A stretch of DNA of 64,000 bases from Candidatus Gastranaerophilales bacterium (GTDB lineage: Bacteria > Cyanobacteriota > Vampirovibrionia > Gastranaerophilales > Gastranaerophilaceae): positions 21,877-85,876 of the forward strand of contig JAEELO010000083.1 in NCBI GenBank assembly GCA_016282705.1. The letters are read 5' to 3'. Shown in pieces: positions 30,101 to 38,510 of this stretch. The notes below the pieces were generated by a model. The model was not told the origin of the DNA. It made no database searches and was given only the letters and a program-made list of their open reading frames with translations. The position numbers were made by a program, and so were the translations under genes. The first letter of the stretch is position 1, and every line of letters starts with the position of its first letter.

Positions 30101-30598
30101 GGAAAAACGATTGAACATAAACCCGCAATTGTTGATATAAATGTAACTGCATATATTCCTGATGAATGGGTCGGTTCAAAAGAACAAAAAATGATTGAAT
30201 ATAAGAGATTAGCTGATGTTAAATCCATTAATGAACTTGATATTATTCAATCGGAGTGGAAAGACAGATTTTCAAAAATATCCGAACCTGTAGAAAACCT
30301 TATAAAGCTGGTTCATTTGAGATTACTTGCCACACAAGCAGGTGTTTCTTTAATAAGAGAAGTTGATTCTTCAATCAGGATATATACAAACCTTTCAAAA
30401 GGTGAATGGAATATAATAACAGCAAAAGCAGATAAAAATATTACGAAATATATTAAATTTACTATTGCCCCAAACACTTGTACAGACGGAAAAAGTATAC
30501 TTTTGTTAAACAGAACTTATTTTAATTTTGATGAATTGTTTAACATTCTTTCAGGTTTATTTTATCATATATTGAAGATAGGATACGATTATAATTAA
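27161..30598 (+). CDS. mfd: Transcription-repair coupling factor Mfd
   Basis: CarD/RID-like GDYIVHMVHGIGIFKG; helicase motifs DRLICGDVGFGKTEVAIRA, DEEHKFGV, QIRGRVGR. Confidence 0.97.
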   Translation: MQNFIKNLKCEYSEKVSALVKKGISFAVSGITNCAKLVILAQLIIKEKKKAVFTVETEQNALKFQNDLKKLFNIDAVIFPYQDGSIYDTNSKNLYKYAKQINILTTENNVIIIPQKALFEKFPNKEFFEKNNIKIKINEDINVEDIIRKLIKLGYKRKTLVADIGEFSVRGDILDIYPLNENPFRIELWGDTVTDIRIFDAANQKSIQKTEEAVIQPIYKFILNENSFKEIEKIINKTDDNNLELLEHIKNQDYFEGIEYYESCFNKDLYTISELISNDYTFIFDDYTQFKTKYENIEENLSKQYEENINTELTLPLKEKNHLDLKEFLTTVSNFQKIYFDNFISDEYKINIELTTELIPYFASGLDDIAEFIKQKLHRHYKIITASDYKNRIEEILNEYEIPYSYNYNEMNSVFITDNIVLAGSIIEDCKLIIITDKEFFNKRSKDITGVRFNYRRENLDFIETLNDIKEGDYIVHMVHGIGIFKGLSKQVIDNEEKDYLTLEYAKGDKLHIPAEQINMLCRYRGSGNVLPQLSKMGGNDWNTTKTKVRKAVEDVAKDLINLYALRKLSQGYAFEPDTVWQYEMEDAFEYTETPDQMKAINDTKADMESDRPMDRLICGDVGFGKTEVAIRAIFKAVMAGKQAAIVVPTTILALQHYQTISERFKPFPVKVELLSRFKTSKEQKEIIKKLILGEVDVVIGTHRLLQDDIQFKDLGLLVIDEEHKFGVTHKEKLKRLKKNIDILTMSATPIPRTLYMSLSGIKDMSIINTAPTNRLPIKTFVSEFKENIVKNAINYELEREGQVFYLYNRVESIYEFAQGLKELMPNIRLAVAHGQMDKNELERIMTDFLNREYDVLLCTTIIESGLDIQNANTMIIHDADKFGLAQLYQIRGRVGRTDRQAFCYCFYKNGKQLTQDAIKRLNYIKEFTTLGSGYQIAMRDIEIRGVGNVLGTKQHGQMLNVGFDTYCQLLEDAVMEIKEGKTIEHKPAIVDINVTAYIPDEWVGSKEQKMIEYKRLADVKSINELDIIQSEWKDRFSKISEPVENLIKLVHLRLLATQAGVSLIREVDSSIRIYTNLSKGEWNIITAKADKNITKYIKFTIAPNTCTDGKSILLLNRTYFNFDELFNILSGLFYHILKIGYDYN

Positions 30599-30656
30599 AT
30601 TAATATAAAATTTGTATTCTAAATAAAAAACGGTTAGTTAATCCAAGGAGAGATAT

Positions 30657-31802
30657 ATGAATAAATTAAAAATTGCGATTTTTGCATTACTTGCAATAGT
30701 TGTATTTACAGGTTGTTCTATTAAAAAGAATGATAGTGATATTATGAAAATCAATGATACCGTTATCACAAAATCGGAATTTGATAAAGCATATGAGGCA
30801 ATGGCTGAAAATAATGTGTTTGCTCGAGTAGGTATTGATATAAAAAATGATTCCGATAGTGTTTTTGCTTTAATGTTTAGAGATAAAGTTGTATCAGCAC
30901 TTATAGTTAAAGCTCTTTTAAATGAAGAAATAGAAAAAAGAAAAATTGAAGTTTCTAAAGATGAACTTGAAAATGCAGAAAAAGATATTATCGGAAAATT
31001 CGGCTCTAAAGACCAATTTTTACAATTATTAAAGGTAAACGATATAACATATGACAAATTTAAAAAAGATATTGAAGATGAAATCAAAATGAAAAAATTT
31101 GTCGATTCTATTGCAATGGTTTCAATCGGCGAAGGTGAAGCAAAAAAATATTATGATGCAAATAAAGATCAATTTAAATACCCGAAAAGAGTTAGAGCTT
31201 CTCATATATTAATAGCTTCTAATCCGGAACAAATTAAAGAAAAATTAAAAGAAGAAAATAAAGATATTTCTGATGAAGAATTAGCTGCTAAGACAGAAGA
31301 AATCATGCAAGCTAATCGTAAGAAAGCTGAAGAATTACTTGCAAAAGTTAAAAAATCTCCTTCAAGTTTTGCTAAAGTTGCAAAAGAAAATTCACAAGAT
31401 AGTTTAAGTGCAATAAGAGGCGGAGATTTAGGTTTCTTTGCTAAAGAAGAAATGGTTGAACCTTTTGCGGAAAAAGCATTTTCAATGAAGCCTAATACAA
31501 TATGCGATAAAATTGTTGAAACTCCATATGGTTATCATATTATAATGGTTACAGACAGGAATGAAGCAGGAACTTTATCATTTGAACAAAGTAAGAAAGA
31601 TATTATTACTTATCTTGAAGGCAGAGATAAGACGGAAATATTGAAAAATAAAGTAGAAGCTTTAAGAAAAGAGGCTAAAATAGAGTATTTTGACGATGCT
31701 TATAATCCTGAAACAATACAAACGAAAATAAAAGAAGCCGCAAAAGAAAATCCTGAAGTTCAAAAAAACTTTGAAAATCAAGGTAAAGAGGAAAATAAAT
31801 AG
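30657..31802 (+). CDS. Parvulin-type peptidylprolyl isomerase lipoprotein (PrsA/SurA-like)
   Basis: Lipobox VFTGCS; parvulin domain RVRASHILIAS...GGDLGFFAKEEMVEPFAEKAFSM...TPYGYHIIMV. Confidence 0.93.
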   Translation: MNKLKIAIFALLAIVVFTGCSIKKNDSDIMKINDTVITKSEFDKAYEAMAENNVFARVGIDIKNDSDSVFALMFRDKVVSALIVKALLNEEIEKRKIEVSKDELENAEKDIIGKFGSKDQFLQLLKVNDITYDKFKKDIEDEIKMKKFVDSIAMVSIGEGEAKKYYDANKDQFKYPKRVRASHILIASNPEQIKEKLKEENKDISDEELAAKTEEIMQANRKKAEELLAKVKKSPSSFAKVAKENSQDSLSAIRGGDLGFFAKEEMVEPFAEKAFSMKPNTICDKIVETPYGYHIIMVTDRNEAGTLSFEQSKKDIITYLEGRDKTEILKNKVEALRKEAKIEYFDDAYNPETIQTKIKEAAKENPEVQKNFENQGKEENK

Positions 31803-31810
31803 TTAAATAC

Positions 31811-31840
31811 AAAAAGGGACGATTTTTGTCGTCCCTTTTT
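31811..31840. terminator. Intrinsic terminator
   Basis: AAAAAGGGACGAtttttgTCGTCCCTTTTT. Confidence 0.9.
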
Positions 31841-31850
31841 CGGAGAAAAT

Positions 31851-32315
31851 ATGCTCGTACAAAGAAGTGATTTAAATAATTTAATAAAAAAACTAAAATC
31901 AGAAGGCAAAACAATAGTAACTACAAACGGATGTTTTGATATTCTTCATGTCGGACATGTTCGATATTTAGAAAAAGCAAAAAGTTTTGGCGATGTTTTA
32001 ATTGTGGCATTAAATTCCGATAAATCCGTAAAGAGCATAAAAGGAGACAGCCGTCCTATAAACAACGAAAACGACAGAGCAGAAGTTTTAAGTGCATTGA
32101 GAAGTGTTGATTATGTTGTTCTGTTTGATGAGGATTCTCCTATTGATTTATTGCTCCAAATTAAACCAGATGTACATACAAAAGGTGCTGATTATACAAT
32201 CGAAACTCTTCCTGAAGCAAAAGGAATAATGGATGCGGGAGGAAGAATAGAATTTATTTCTTTTGTTGAGGGTAAATCGACAACATCAATAATTGAAAAA
32301 ATGCGTAAATCGTAA
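31851..32315 (+). CDS. RfaE2/HldE C-terminal-type ADP-heptose synthase nucleotidyltransferase
   Basis: TTNGCFDILHVGHVRYLEKAKSFGDVLIVALNSDKSV...KGDSRPI. Confidence 0.92.
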   Translation: MLVQRSDLNNLIKKLKSEGKTIVTTNGCFDILHVGHVRYLEKAKSFGDVLIVALNSDKSVKSIKGDSRPINNENDRAEVLSALRSVDYVVLFDEDSPIDLLLQIKPDVHTKGADYTIETLPEAKGIMDAGGRIEFISFVEGKSTTSIIEKMRKS

Positions 32316-32373
32316 TAATTTGTTTTTTTTAAACATACGTATTAAAATTAATAAACAACAAATATAGAGGGAT

Positions 32374-33495
32374 ATGAATAAAATGAGCGAATATACATTA
32401 GAAGAAATTGCCGAAATAGTAGGCGGAATTTTAACAAAGGTAGAGGATGTTAAAATTTCAAGATTAGGTCCTCCTTTGTTAGCGGATGAAAATACTCTGG
32501 CGCTTGCATTAGGTGAAGAAGAAATAGAAAATCTTTCAAAAACAAAAGCTAAAGCAGCATTAGTGCCGATTGGTGTTACTTCTGAACTCCTTTCTACAAT
32601 TGAAGCCGAACGTCCTCGTTTGGCTATGATGAAATTGCTCCATTTATTTTATATGCCTCCGGAATCAACACCCGGTATACATCCTTCTGCGACAATACAT
32701 CCTACAGCAAAATTGGGTGAAAATGTTTCAATAGGTCCAAATGTTGTTATTTCAAGAAATGCTTCAATCGGAAAAAATTCAAAAATTCTTGCAAATACAT
32801 ATATAGGACGTTCGGTTCAAATCGGTGAAAATTGTTTATTTCATCCGGGATGTAATATAGGTGATAATGCTATAATCGGAAATAAAGTTGTTTTACAGCA
32901 CGGTGTCAGTATTGCTGCTGACGGATTCAGTTTTGTAACAGAAAATCCAAACAATATAGAAAATGCACGTCAAGAAGGCAGCATAAAACAAGACAATTCA
33001 GACCAAAAAATATTTAAAATTCCATCAGTCGGTTCCGTAGTCATTGGTGATGATGTTGAAATAGGTGCTAATACTTGTATAGACAAAGGGACTATAGAAA
33101 ATACGGTAATCGGTGAGCAGACAAAAATAGATAACCTTGTTCAAATCGGACATAATTGCAAGATTGGAAAAGGTTGTATGATAGTTTCTCAAGTCGGAAT
33201 TGCAGGAAGTTGTAAAATTGGCGACAGAGTCGTAATTGCAGGTCAAGTTGGTATGGCAGATCATATTGAAATCGGAAGCGATTCAATTATTATGGCACAA
33301 GCAGGAGTAACAAGAAGTTTTCCCGAAAAATCAATTCTTATAGATGCACCTGCTATGACAAGAAAAGATTTCTTAAAGAAATTAAAGACAATGAAAAAAG
33401 TTGAAGAATTTGCAACTAAAGCCAAAGATTATGAAAAATTACTTAAAAAGGTAGAAGAATTTGTCGGCAATTTAGATGATGAGAACAAAGAATAA
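32374..33495 (+). CDS. lpxD: UDP-3-O-(3-hydroxymyristoyl)glucosamine N-acyltransferase
   Basis: Left-handed beta-helix hexapeptide repeats; [21 protein letters not shown]...[17 protein letters not shown]...[13 protein letters not shown]. Confidence 0.95.
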   Translation: MNKMSEYTLEEIAEIVGGILTKVEDVKISRLGPPLLADENTLALALGEEEIENLSKTKAKAALVPIGVTSELLSTIEAERPRLAMMKLLHLFYMPPESTPGIHPSATIHPTAKLGENVSIGPNVVISRNASIGKNSKILANTYIGRSVQIGENCLFHPGCNIGDNAIIGNKVVLQHGVSIAADGFSFVTENPNNIENARQEGSIKQDNSDQKIFKIPSVGSVVIGDDVEIGANTCIDKGTIENTVIGEQTKIDNLVQIGHNCKIGKGCMIVSQVGIAGSCKIGDRVVIAGQVGMADHIEIGSDSIIMAQAGVTRSFPEKSILIDAPAMTRKDFLKKLKTMKKVEEFATKAKDYEKLLKKVEEFVGNLDDENKE

Positions 33496-33524
33496 AACCG
33501 AATATATACTAAAGGACTAATGTA

Positions 33525-34325
33525 ATGGGAACAATAAAACAGGAAGTTGTTTTAAAATCGGTAGCATTGATGACAGGTGCTCCGAGTGAAGCAAAAGTTT
33601 GTCCGTCCGATAAGAAAGGAATAAGATTTCATTTTGGCGGGAAAACCATAGAAGCAGTCATAGATAATGTAGTTTCTACCGAACATTGTACGGTAATTGG
33701 AAATAGTGAAATCAAAGTTATGCTCATAGAGCATTTTATGGCTGCATGTGCAATATGCGGAATTGATTCACTTGATATCTATCTTACTCACTTTGAATTA
33801 CCTATATTAAACGGAGGTTCAAAGGAATGGGTGGATGCATTTAAAAACGCAGGCATAGAAAATCCTGATAAGTCGCCGTGTTCCGTAAAAGAAGGAGTAT
33901 GGTATTTAAACGGGAAAACACATCTTGTTGTTTTACCGTCGGATAAGTTAAATGTTACATATGGGGTTAACTTTAGACATAAAGATTTAAAAAATCGATG
34001 GGTAAGCTTGAATTTAGATAAGCTTGATGAAGTAATTGAAGCAAGAACTTTCGGATATTTAAGTGAGCTTGAAATGCTTCAAAAAGCAGGATACGGCAGA
34101 GGAGCTAGTCTTGAAAATACTCTTGGCTTAACGGATGACGGATATACTGCTGAATTAAAATCTGAATTTGAACCGGTAAAACATAAAATATTAGATTTAA
34201 TTGGCGATTTTTATTTGGCAGGATGTAATATCCTTAATTTTAAAGGTGAAATTATTGTAAAAGAGGCAGGTCATACAGTTCATACAATAGTTGCAAAAAT
34301 GTTAAAGGACAAACTGGAGGCATAA
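33525..34325 (+). CDS. lpxC: UDP-3-O-acyl-N-acetylglucosamine deacetylase
   Basis: VMLIEHFMAACAICGIDSLDI, EARTFGYLSE, KHKILDLIGDFYLAG, AGHTVHT; operon context. Confidence 0.93.
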   Translation: MGTIKQEVVLKSVALMTGAPSEAKVCPSDKKGIRFHFGGKTIEAVIDNVVSTEHCTVIGNSEIKVMLIEHFMAACAICGIDSLDIYLTHFELPILNGGSKEWVDAFKNAGIENPDKSPCSVKEGVWYLNGKTHLVVLPSDKLNVTYGVNFRHKDLKNRWVSLNLDKLDEVIEARTFGYLSELEMLQKAGYGRGASLENTLGLTDDGYTAELKSEFEPVKHKILDLIGDFYLAGCNILNFKGEIIVKEAGHTVHTIVAKMLKDKLEA

Positions 34326-34780
34326 TGACAGAACAAGATAAAGTATTGACGTTTGATGTAGTTGATATGATGAAAATGATACCTCACAGATATCCGTTTT
34401 TATTGATAGACAGAATAACGGAATGTGTACCCGGTAAATATTGTAAAGGCTACAAAAATTTAACGATGAATGAAGAATTTTTTCAGGGGCATTTCCCCGG
34501 GAATCCTGTATTCCCCGGAGTATTACAACTGGAAGCAATGGCACAAATGTCTGCCAGTGTGTTAATGCCTTTAGATGAATATAAAGACAAATTATTCTTT
34601 TATGCGGGTATTGACGGAGTAAGATTCAGAAAACAAATCAAACCGGGTGACAGATTTGATATGGAAGCAGAGCTTGTTAAATTAAAAGGACCTATAGCAA
34701 AAGCCCATGCAAGAGGTTTTGTTGATGGTCAATTAGCAGTTGAAGCGGATTTGATGTTTTCTGTTGTAGGAAATAAATAA
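34325..34780 (+). CDS. fabZ: 3-hydroxyacyl-ACP dehydratase FabZ
   Basis: IPHRYPFLLIDRI...EEFFQGHFPGNPVFPGVLQLEAMAQ. Confidence 0.97.
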   Translation: MTEQDKVLTFDVVDMMKMIPHRYPFLLIDRITECVPGKYCKGYKNLTMNEEFFQGHFPGNPVFPGVLQLEAMAQMSASVLMPLDEYKDKLFFYAGIDGVRFRKQIKPGDRFDMEAELVKLKGPIAKAHARGFVDGQLAVEADLMFSVVGNK

Positions 34781-34794
34781 CGGGGGATAAAATA

Positions 34795-35598
34795 ATGACA
34801 ATTCATAATTCAGCAATAATAGCAAAAGATGCGGTTATTCCTGCAAGCTGTGAAATCGGACCAAATACAATTATCGGTGAAGATGTTGTACTTGGTGAAA
34901 ATGTAAAAATTATAGCAAATGCATATTTAGAACATTGTACAATTGGCGACGGGACTTTAATTTCTCCGTTTGCAAGTATAGGTACAGCTCCTCAAGACTT
35001 GGGGTATCACGGTCAAAAAACAAGAACGGTTGTAGGTAAAAATTGTATAATTAAAGAATATGTAACTTTAAACAGAGCTACGGGTGAAGAAGGCTCAATA
35101 ACTAAAATCGGTGATAAATGTTTATTTATGGCATCAAGTCACGTAGCACATAACTGTGTAGTAGAAGACGAAGCAATATTTGCAAATCTTGCTACTATAG
35201 GCGGAAATTGTTTTGTAGGAAAAGGCGCATGGCTTGGAGGAATGAGTGTATATCATCAAAATTTAAGAATAGGTGAATATGCAATAATTTCAGGTTTCTC
35301 TGCATCAAGAATGGATATACTTCCTTTCTGTAAAGCAGACGGTCGTCCCGCTATATTACACGGTATTAACACCGTAGGCTTAAAAAGACGTAATTTCTCG
35401 CCGGAAGAAAGAAAAAATCTTAAAGAAGCATTTAAACTTATTCAGGCAAGAACACATTTGTTGTCGGATGTTGTTAAAATGCTTGAAGAACAGTTTCCGA
35501 ATGATAAAAATGTATTAAAACTTACGGAATTTATTAAGACTTCAAAAAGAGGTATTTACTTAGGCAGAGACAACAAAATGGAAAATGTGGAAATGTAA
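34795..35598 (+). CDS. lpxA: UDP-N-acetylglucosamine O-acyltransferase
   Basis: Hexapeptide repeats; FASIGTAPQDLGYHGQKTRTVVGKNCIIKEYVTLNRAT; C-terminal helical domain. Confidence 0.96.
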   Translation: MTIHNSAIIAKDAVIPASCEIGPNTIIGEDVVLGENVKIIANAYLEHCTIGDGTLISPFASIGTAPQDLGYHGQKTRTVVGKNCIIKEYVTLNRATGEEGSITKIGDKCLFMASSHVAHNCVVEDEAIFANLATIGGNCFVGKGAWLGGMSVYHQNLRIGEYAIISGFSASRMDILPFCKADGRPAILHGINTVGLKRRNFSPEERKNLKEAFKLIQARTHLLSDVVKMLEEQFPNDKNVLKLTEFIKTSKRGIYLGRDNKMENVEM

Positions 35599-35606
35599 GG
35601 TGTTTT

Positions 35607-36710
35607 ATGGATAATTTATGGGAAAAATATGCAAAAGTACTTGTTGATTATTCCGTAAAAGTACAAAAAGGCGAACTGACAATAATTAGAGCAGGTTCAT
35701 ATGTAGCCCAGCCTTTGGTTAAAGAAATTTATAAGCAAGTGCTTAAAAGAGGCGGTTATCCTGTTGTAAGAATGTCTGTAGACGGCTTAAATGAAGTATA
35801 TTTTCAAAATGCTTCGGATGAACAGCTTGAATACATTGACCCTATGACGGAAATAGAATATGAACAGGCAAAAAATCTGATATCAATAGGTGCGCCTTTA
35901 AATGTTAAAAACATGGCAAGACAAGATTCAAAAAAGATGGCGAAACGATCGGGAGTTATGAAAAAACTTTCGGAAAAAATGTTGAAGCGTTCGGCTGAAG
36001 GTGATTTAAACTGGGTTATTGCTGATTTTCCCACACATGCACTTGCACAGGAAGCTAAAATGTCGCTTGATGAATATACCGATTTTCTGATTAAAGCATG
36101 CTGGCTGCATTTGGATAATCCCGTAGAAAAATGGAAGGAAATCGGAGAAAAACAGGAAAAAATAGCTCAATATCTAAACAGTAAATCCAAAATAAGAATA
36201 ACCGGCGATAAAACAGATATAACATTTAATGTCGCAGGCAGAATTTGGAAAAGCTGTGCGGGTGAATACAATTTCCCCGACGGTGAAGTTTATACTTCTC
36301 CTGTTGAAGATAGTGCAAACGGTCAAATATACTTTGATTTTCCTCAAATTTATCATGGAAATGAGGCTCAAAAAGTCTTATTAACATTAGAAAACGGGAA
36401 AGTTGTTAAAGCTCAGGCGGAAAAGGGCGAAGAGTTTTTAAACAGTATGTTGGATATGGATGAAGGCTCAAGATTTATAGGTGAAATTGCCGTAGGTACA
36501 AATGAAATGATACAGGATGTTACAGGTAATATTTTATTTGATGAAAAAATCGGCGGTTCGATACATATGGCAGTGGGGGCTTCATATCCTGATACCGGCG
36601 GAAAAAATGTATCCGGACTTCATTGGGATTTAATTAAAAATATGAAAAACGGCGGAAAAATTTATGCCGATGATGTTCTAATATATGAAAACGGTAAATT
36701 TTTAATATAA
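35607..36710 (+). CDS. M29-family aminopeptidase
   Basis: EIYKQVLKRGGYPVVRMS...GRIWKSCAGEYNFPDGEVYTSPVEDSANGQI...GGSIHMAVGASYPDTGG. Confidence 0.93.
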   Translation: MDNLWEKYAKVLVDYSVKVQKGELTIIRAGSYVAQPLVKEIYKQVLKRGGYPVVRMSVDGLNEVYFQNASDEQLEYIDPMTEIEYEQAKNLISIGAPLNVKNMARQDSKKMAKRSGVMKKLSEKMLKRSAEGDLNWVIADFPTHALAQEAKMSLDEYTDFLIKACWLHLDNPVEKWKEIGEKQEKIAQYLNSKSKIRITGDKTDITFNVAGRIWKSCAGEYNFPDGEVYTSPVEDSANGQIYFDFPQIYHGNEAQKVLLTLENGKVVKAQAEKGEEFLNSMLDMDEGSRFIGEIAVGTNEMIQDVTGNILFDEKIGGSIHMAVGASYPDTGGKNVSGLHWDLIKNMKNGGKIYADDVLIYENGKFLI

Positions 36711-36728
36711 ATTTAGGTTTTAATATGA

Positions 36729-36759
36729 TAAAAGCACCATTTTATATGGTGCTTTTTAT
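36729..36759. terminator. Intrinsic terminator
   Basis: AAAAGCACCATtttatATGGTGCTTTTTATT. Confidence 0.85.
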
Positions 36760-37763
36760 TTATTAAGAAGATATTTATCAACCACATAACGGGTTTTATC
36801 CCATAAGTGTAAATTCATATTTTTTTCTTTACAAAGTTGTTCGAAATGCAGATAAAGCTCTTTATAATGTTTCGGCATTGGCGTTTTATCCAAATCAGTA
36901 AATAACAAATATTTGTTATCAATCATAAATTCTACGGTTTTTATACCTATATCGTGCATTAGGTTTATAAAATTTGTTATTTCTTCAATATTATCGTTAA
37001 AATGTTCAATTATTATGTATCTTACAATTACATTTATACTGTTGGGACTTTTTGCATATTTCTTTAGATTGTTAATACAATCATTAAATTTATCAACTCT
37101 TTTTAGTTTGTAATATAATTCTGCGTTTGCACAATCAAGGGCGGTTGTAAAATGAGTTTTATTTAAATCAAGCAGCTTTTTTACAATAGGCTGATATTTA
37201 ATATTGTTAGATAAAATATAAAAGTGGTTTATGCCTTGTTTTAAAAATTCTTTTACGACAGGTTCAAATTCTTTTAAAACTGATATATCACCGCCTTGAA
37301 TACAAGCAGTAAGATTTTCTCTGTCCAGTAACTCATTTTTGTATAATTGCTTTAACAAAGGAAGAAAATCATAATAACCGCTCTTTTCGGTTTTTTGTGA
37401 GATTTTTCCTTTAGAATCAAGCATTCTTGCACAGTATATGCATCCGCAATTACATTGAGTCCAATGGCTTACGTTAATTAAATTAAATTTATCCGAAATA
37501 ATATCTGTTTCTTTGCGTTCTCTAAGGAAAAAACATCCTTTACAAGGTGAATTTTCAATGTCTTCTTCATTTAACAAATCAAAAGCTTTATGTTTAATAT
37601 CCAAAAATAAATTTTTATCTATTTTTTGTCCTTTATAAGCTTCAAAATAAACAGGCCCGATTTGCCCTGAACAGCAAGACATTATTCTGTCATGAAAACA
37701 AGATATTACATTATTAAGTTCTTCACAAAAAAATCGTTTCATAATTAAATAAGATTTTATCAT
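36756..37763 (-). CDS. Radical SAM protein (paralogue A)
   Basis: CxxxCxxC in SHWTQCNCGCIYCARM; N-terminal Cys-rich SCCSGQIGPVYFE...CKGCFFLRERK. Confidence 0.85.
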   Translation of the reverse strand: MIKSYLIMKRFFCEELNNVISCFHDRIMSCCSGQIGPVYFEAYKGQKIDKNLFLDIKHKAFDLLNEEDIENSPCKGCFFLRERKETDIISDKFNLINVSHWTQCNCGCIYCARMLDSKGKISQKTEKSGYYDFLPLLKQLYKNELLDRENLTACIQGGDISVLKEFEPVVKEFLKQGINHFYILSNNIKYQPIVKKLLDLNKTHFTTALDCANAELYYKLKRVDKFNDCINNLKKYAKSPNSINVIVRYIIIEHFNDNIEEITNFINLMHDIGIKTVEFMIDNKYLLFTDLDKTPMPKHYKELYLHFEQLCKEKNMNLHLWDKTRYVVDKYLLNK

Positions 37764-37837
37764 AATTGTAAAGAACTTTACTATATTTACAAAAATGTAA
37801 TAAAATTGAATATTAGTTTTGTCGGATAGGTGGAAGA

Positions 37838-38383
37838 ATGTCTAAAAAAGTTTTGATAATTTCAACAAGTTTAAGATTACACAGTAATTCTGAAATACTT
37901 GCAAAAGAATTTGAAAAAGGTGCTTTAGAAGCAGGACATGAAGTAGAATATATAAGCTTGAAAGATAAAAAAATCAATTTTTGCAGAGGTTGTCTTACAT
38001 GTCAAAAAACAGGCTGCTGTGTTATACAAGATGATGATGCAAATGAAATAACGGATAAAATGTGTGAAGCAGATGTACTTGTTTGGGCAACACCTGTATA
38101 TTATTATGAAATGTCCGGACAGATGAAAACAATGATAGACAGAGCAAACTCTCTATTTGACAGAGATTATAAATTCAGAGAAGTTTATGTAATTACTACA
38201 TCGGCTGATGCATCTGAAGGTGTTGCAAAATCTGTATTATTCGGAATGAAGGGTTGGTTAGATTGTCTGCCTAAAGCACACTTGGCAGGTTGTGTTGAAG
38301 GTAAGGGTGTAAATAATCCTTTGGAAATAAGACAATTTACCGATATTCTTGTCCAAGCATATAATATGGGTAAAGAAGTTTAA
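37838..38383 (+). CDS. NADPH-dependent FMN reductase / iron-sulfur flavoprotein-like
   Basis: VLIISTSLRLHSNSEILAKEFEKGALEAGHEVEYISL...CRGCLTCQKTGCCVIQDD...VWATPVYYYEMSGQMKTMIDR. Confidence 0.9.
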   Translation: MSKKVLIISTSLRLHSNSEILAKEFEKGALEAGHEVEYISLKDKKINFCRGCLTCQKTGCCVIQDDDANEITDKMCEADVLVWATPVYYYEMSGQMKTMIDRANSLFDRDYKFREVYVITTSADASEGVAKSVLFGMKGWLDCLPKAHLAGCVEGKGVNNPLEIRQFTDILVQAYNMGKEV

Positions 38384-38454
38384 ATAAGTATATTCCCCGT
38401 ATATACTCATATACAGTTTTTGGATGATATTTTGTCCTGTTTTGGTGTATTTCC

Positions 38455-38483
38455 TTTAACATTACAGGTAAAAATGCTATAAT
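38455..38483 (+). promoter_or_regulatory. Sigma70-type promoter upstream of helicase-nuclease gene
   Basis: TTTAAC - 17 nt - TATAAT, about 27 nt upstream of the ATG. Confidence 0.6.
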
Positions 38484-38510
38484 TAACTATCAATTGTTAT
38501 AGGGGAAATT

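Noticed and set aside
30638-31087. 149-aa minus-strand ORF
   Set aside because: Antisense to the parvulin gene; Ser/Phe-rich shadow ORF.
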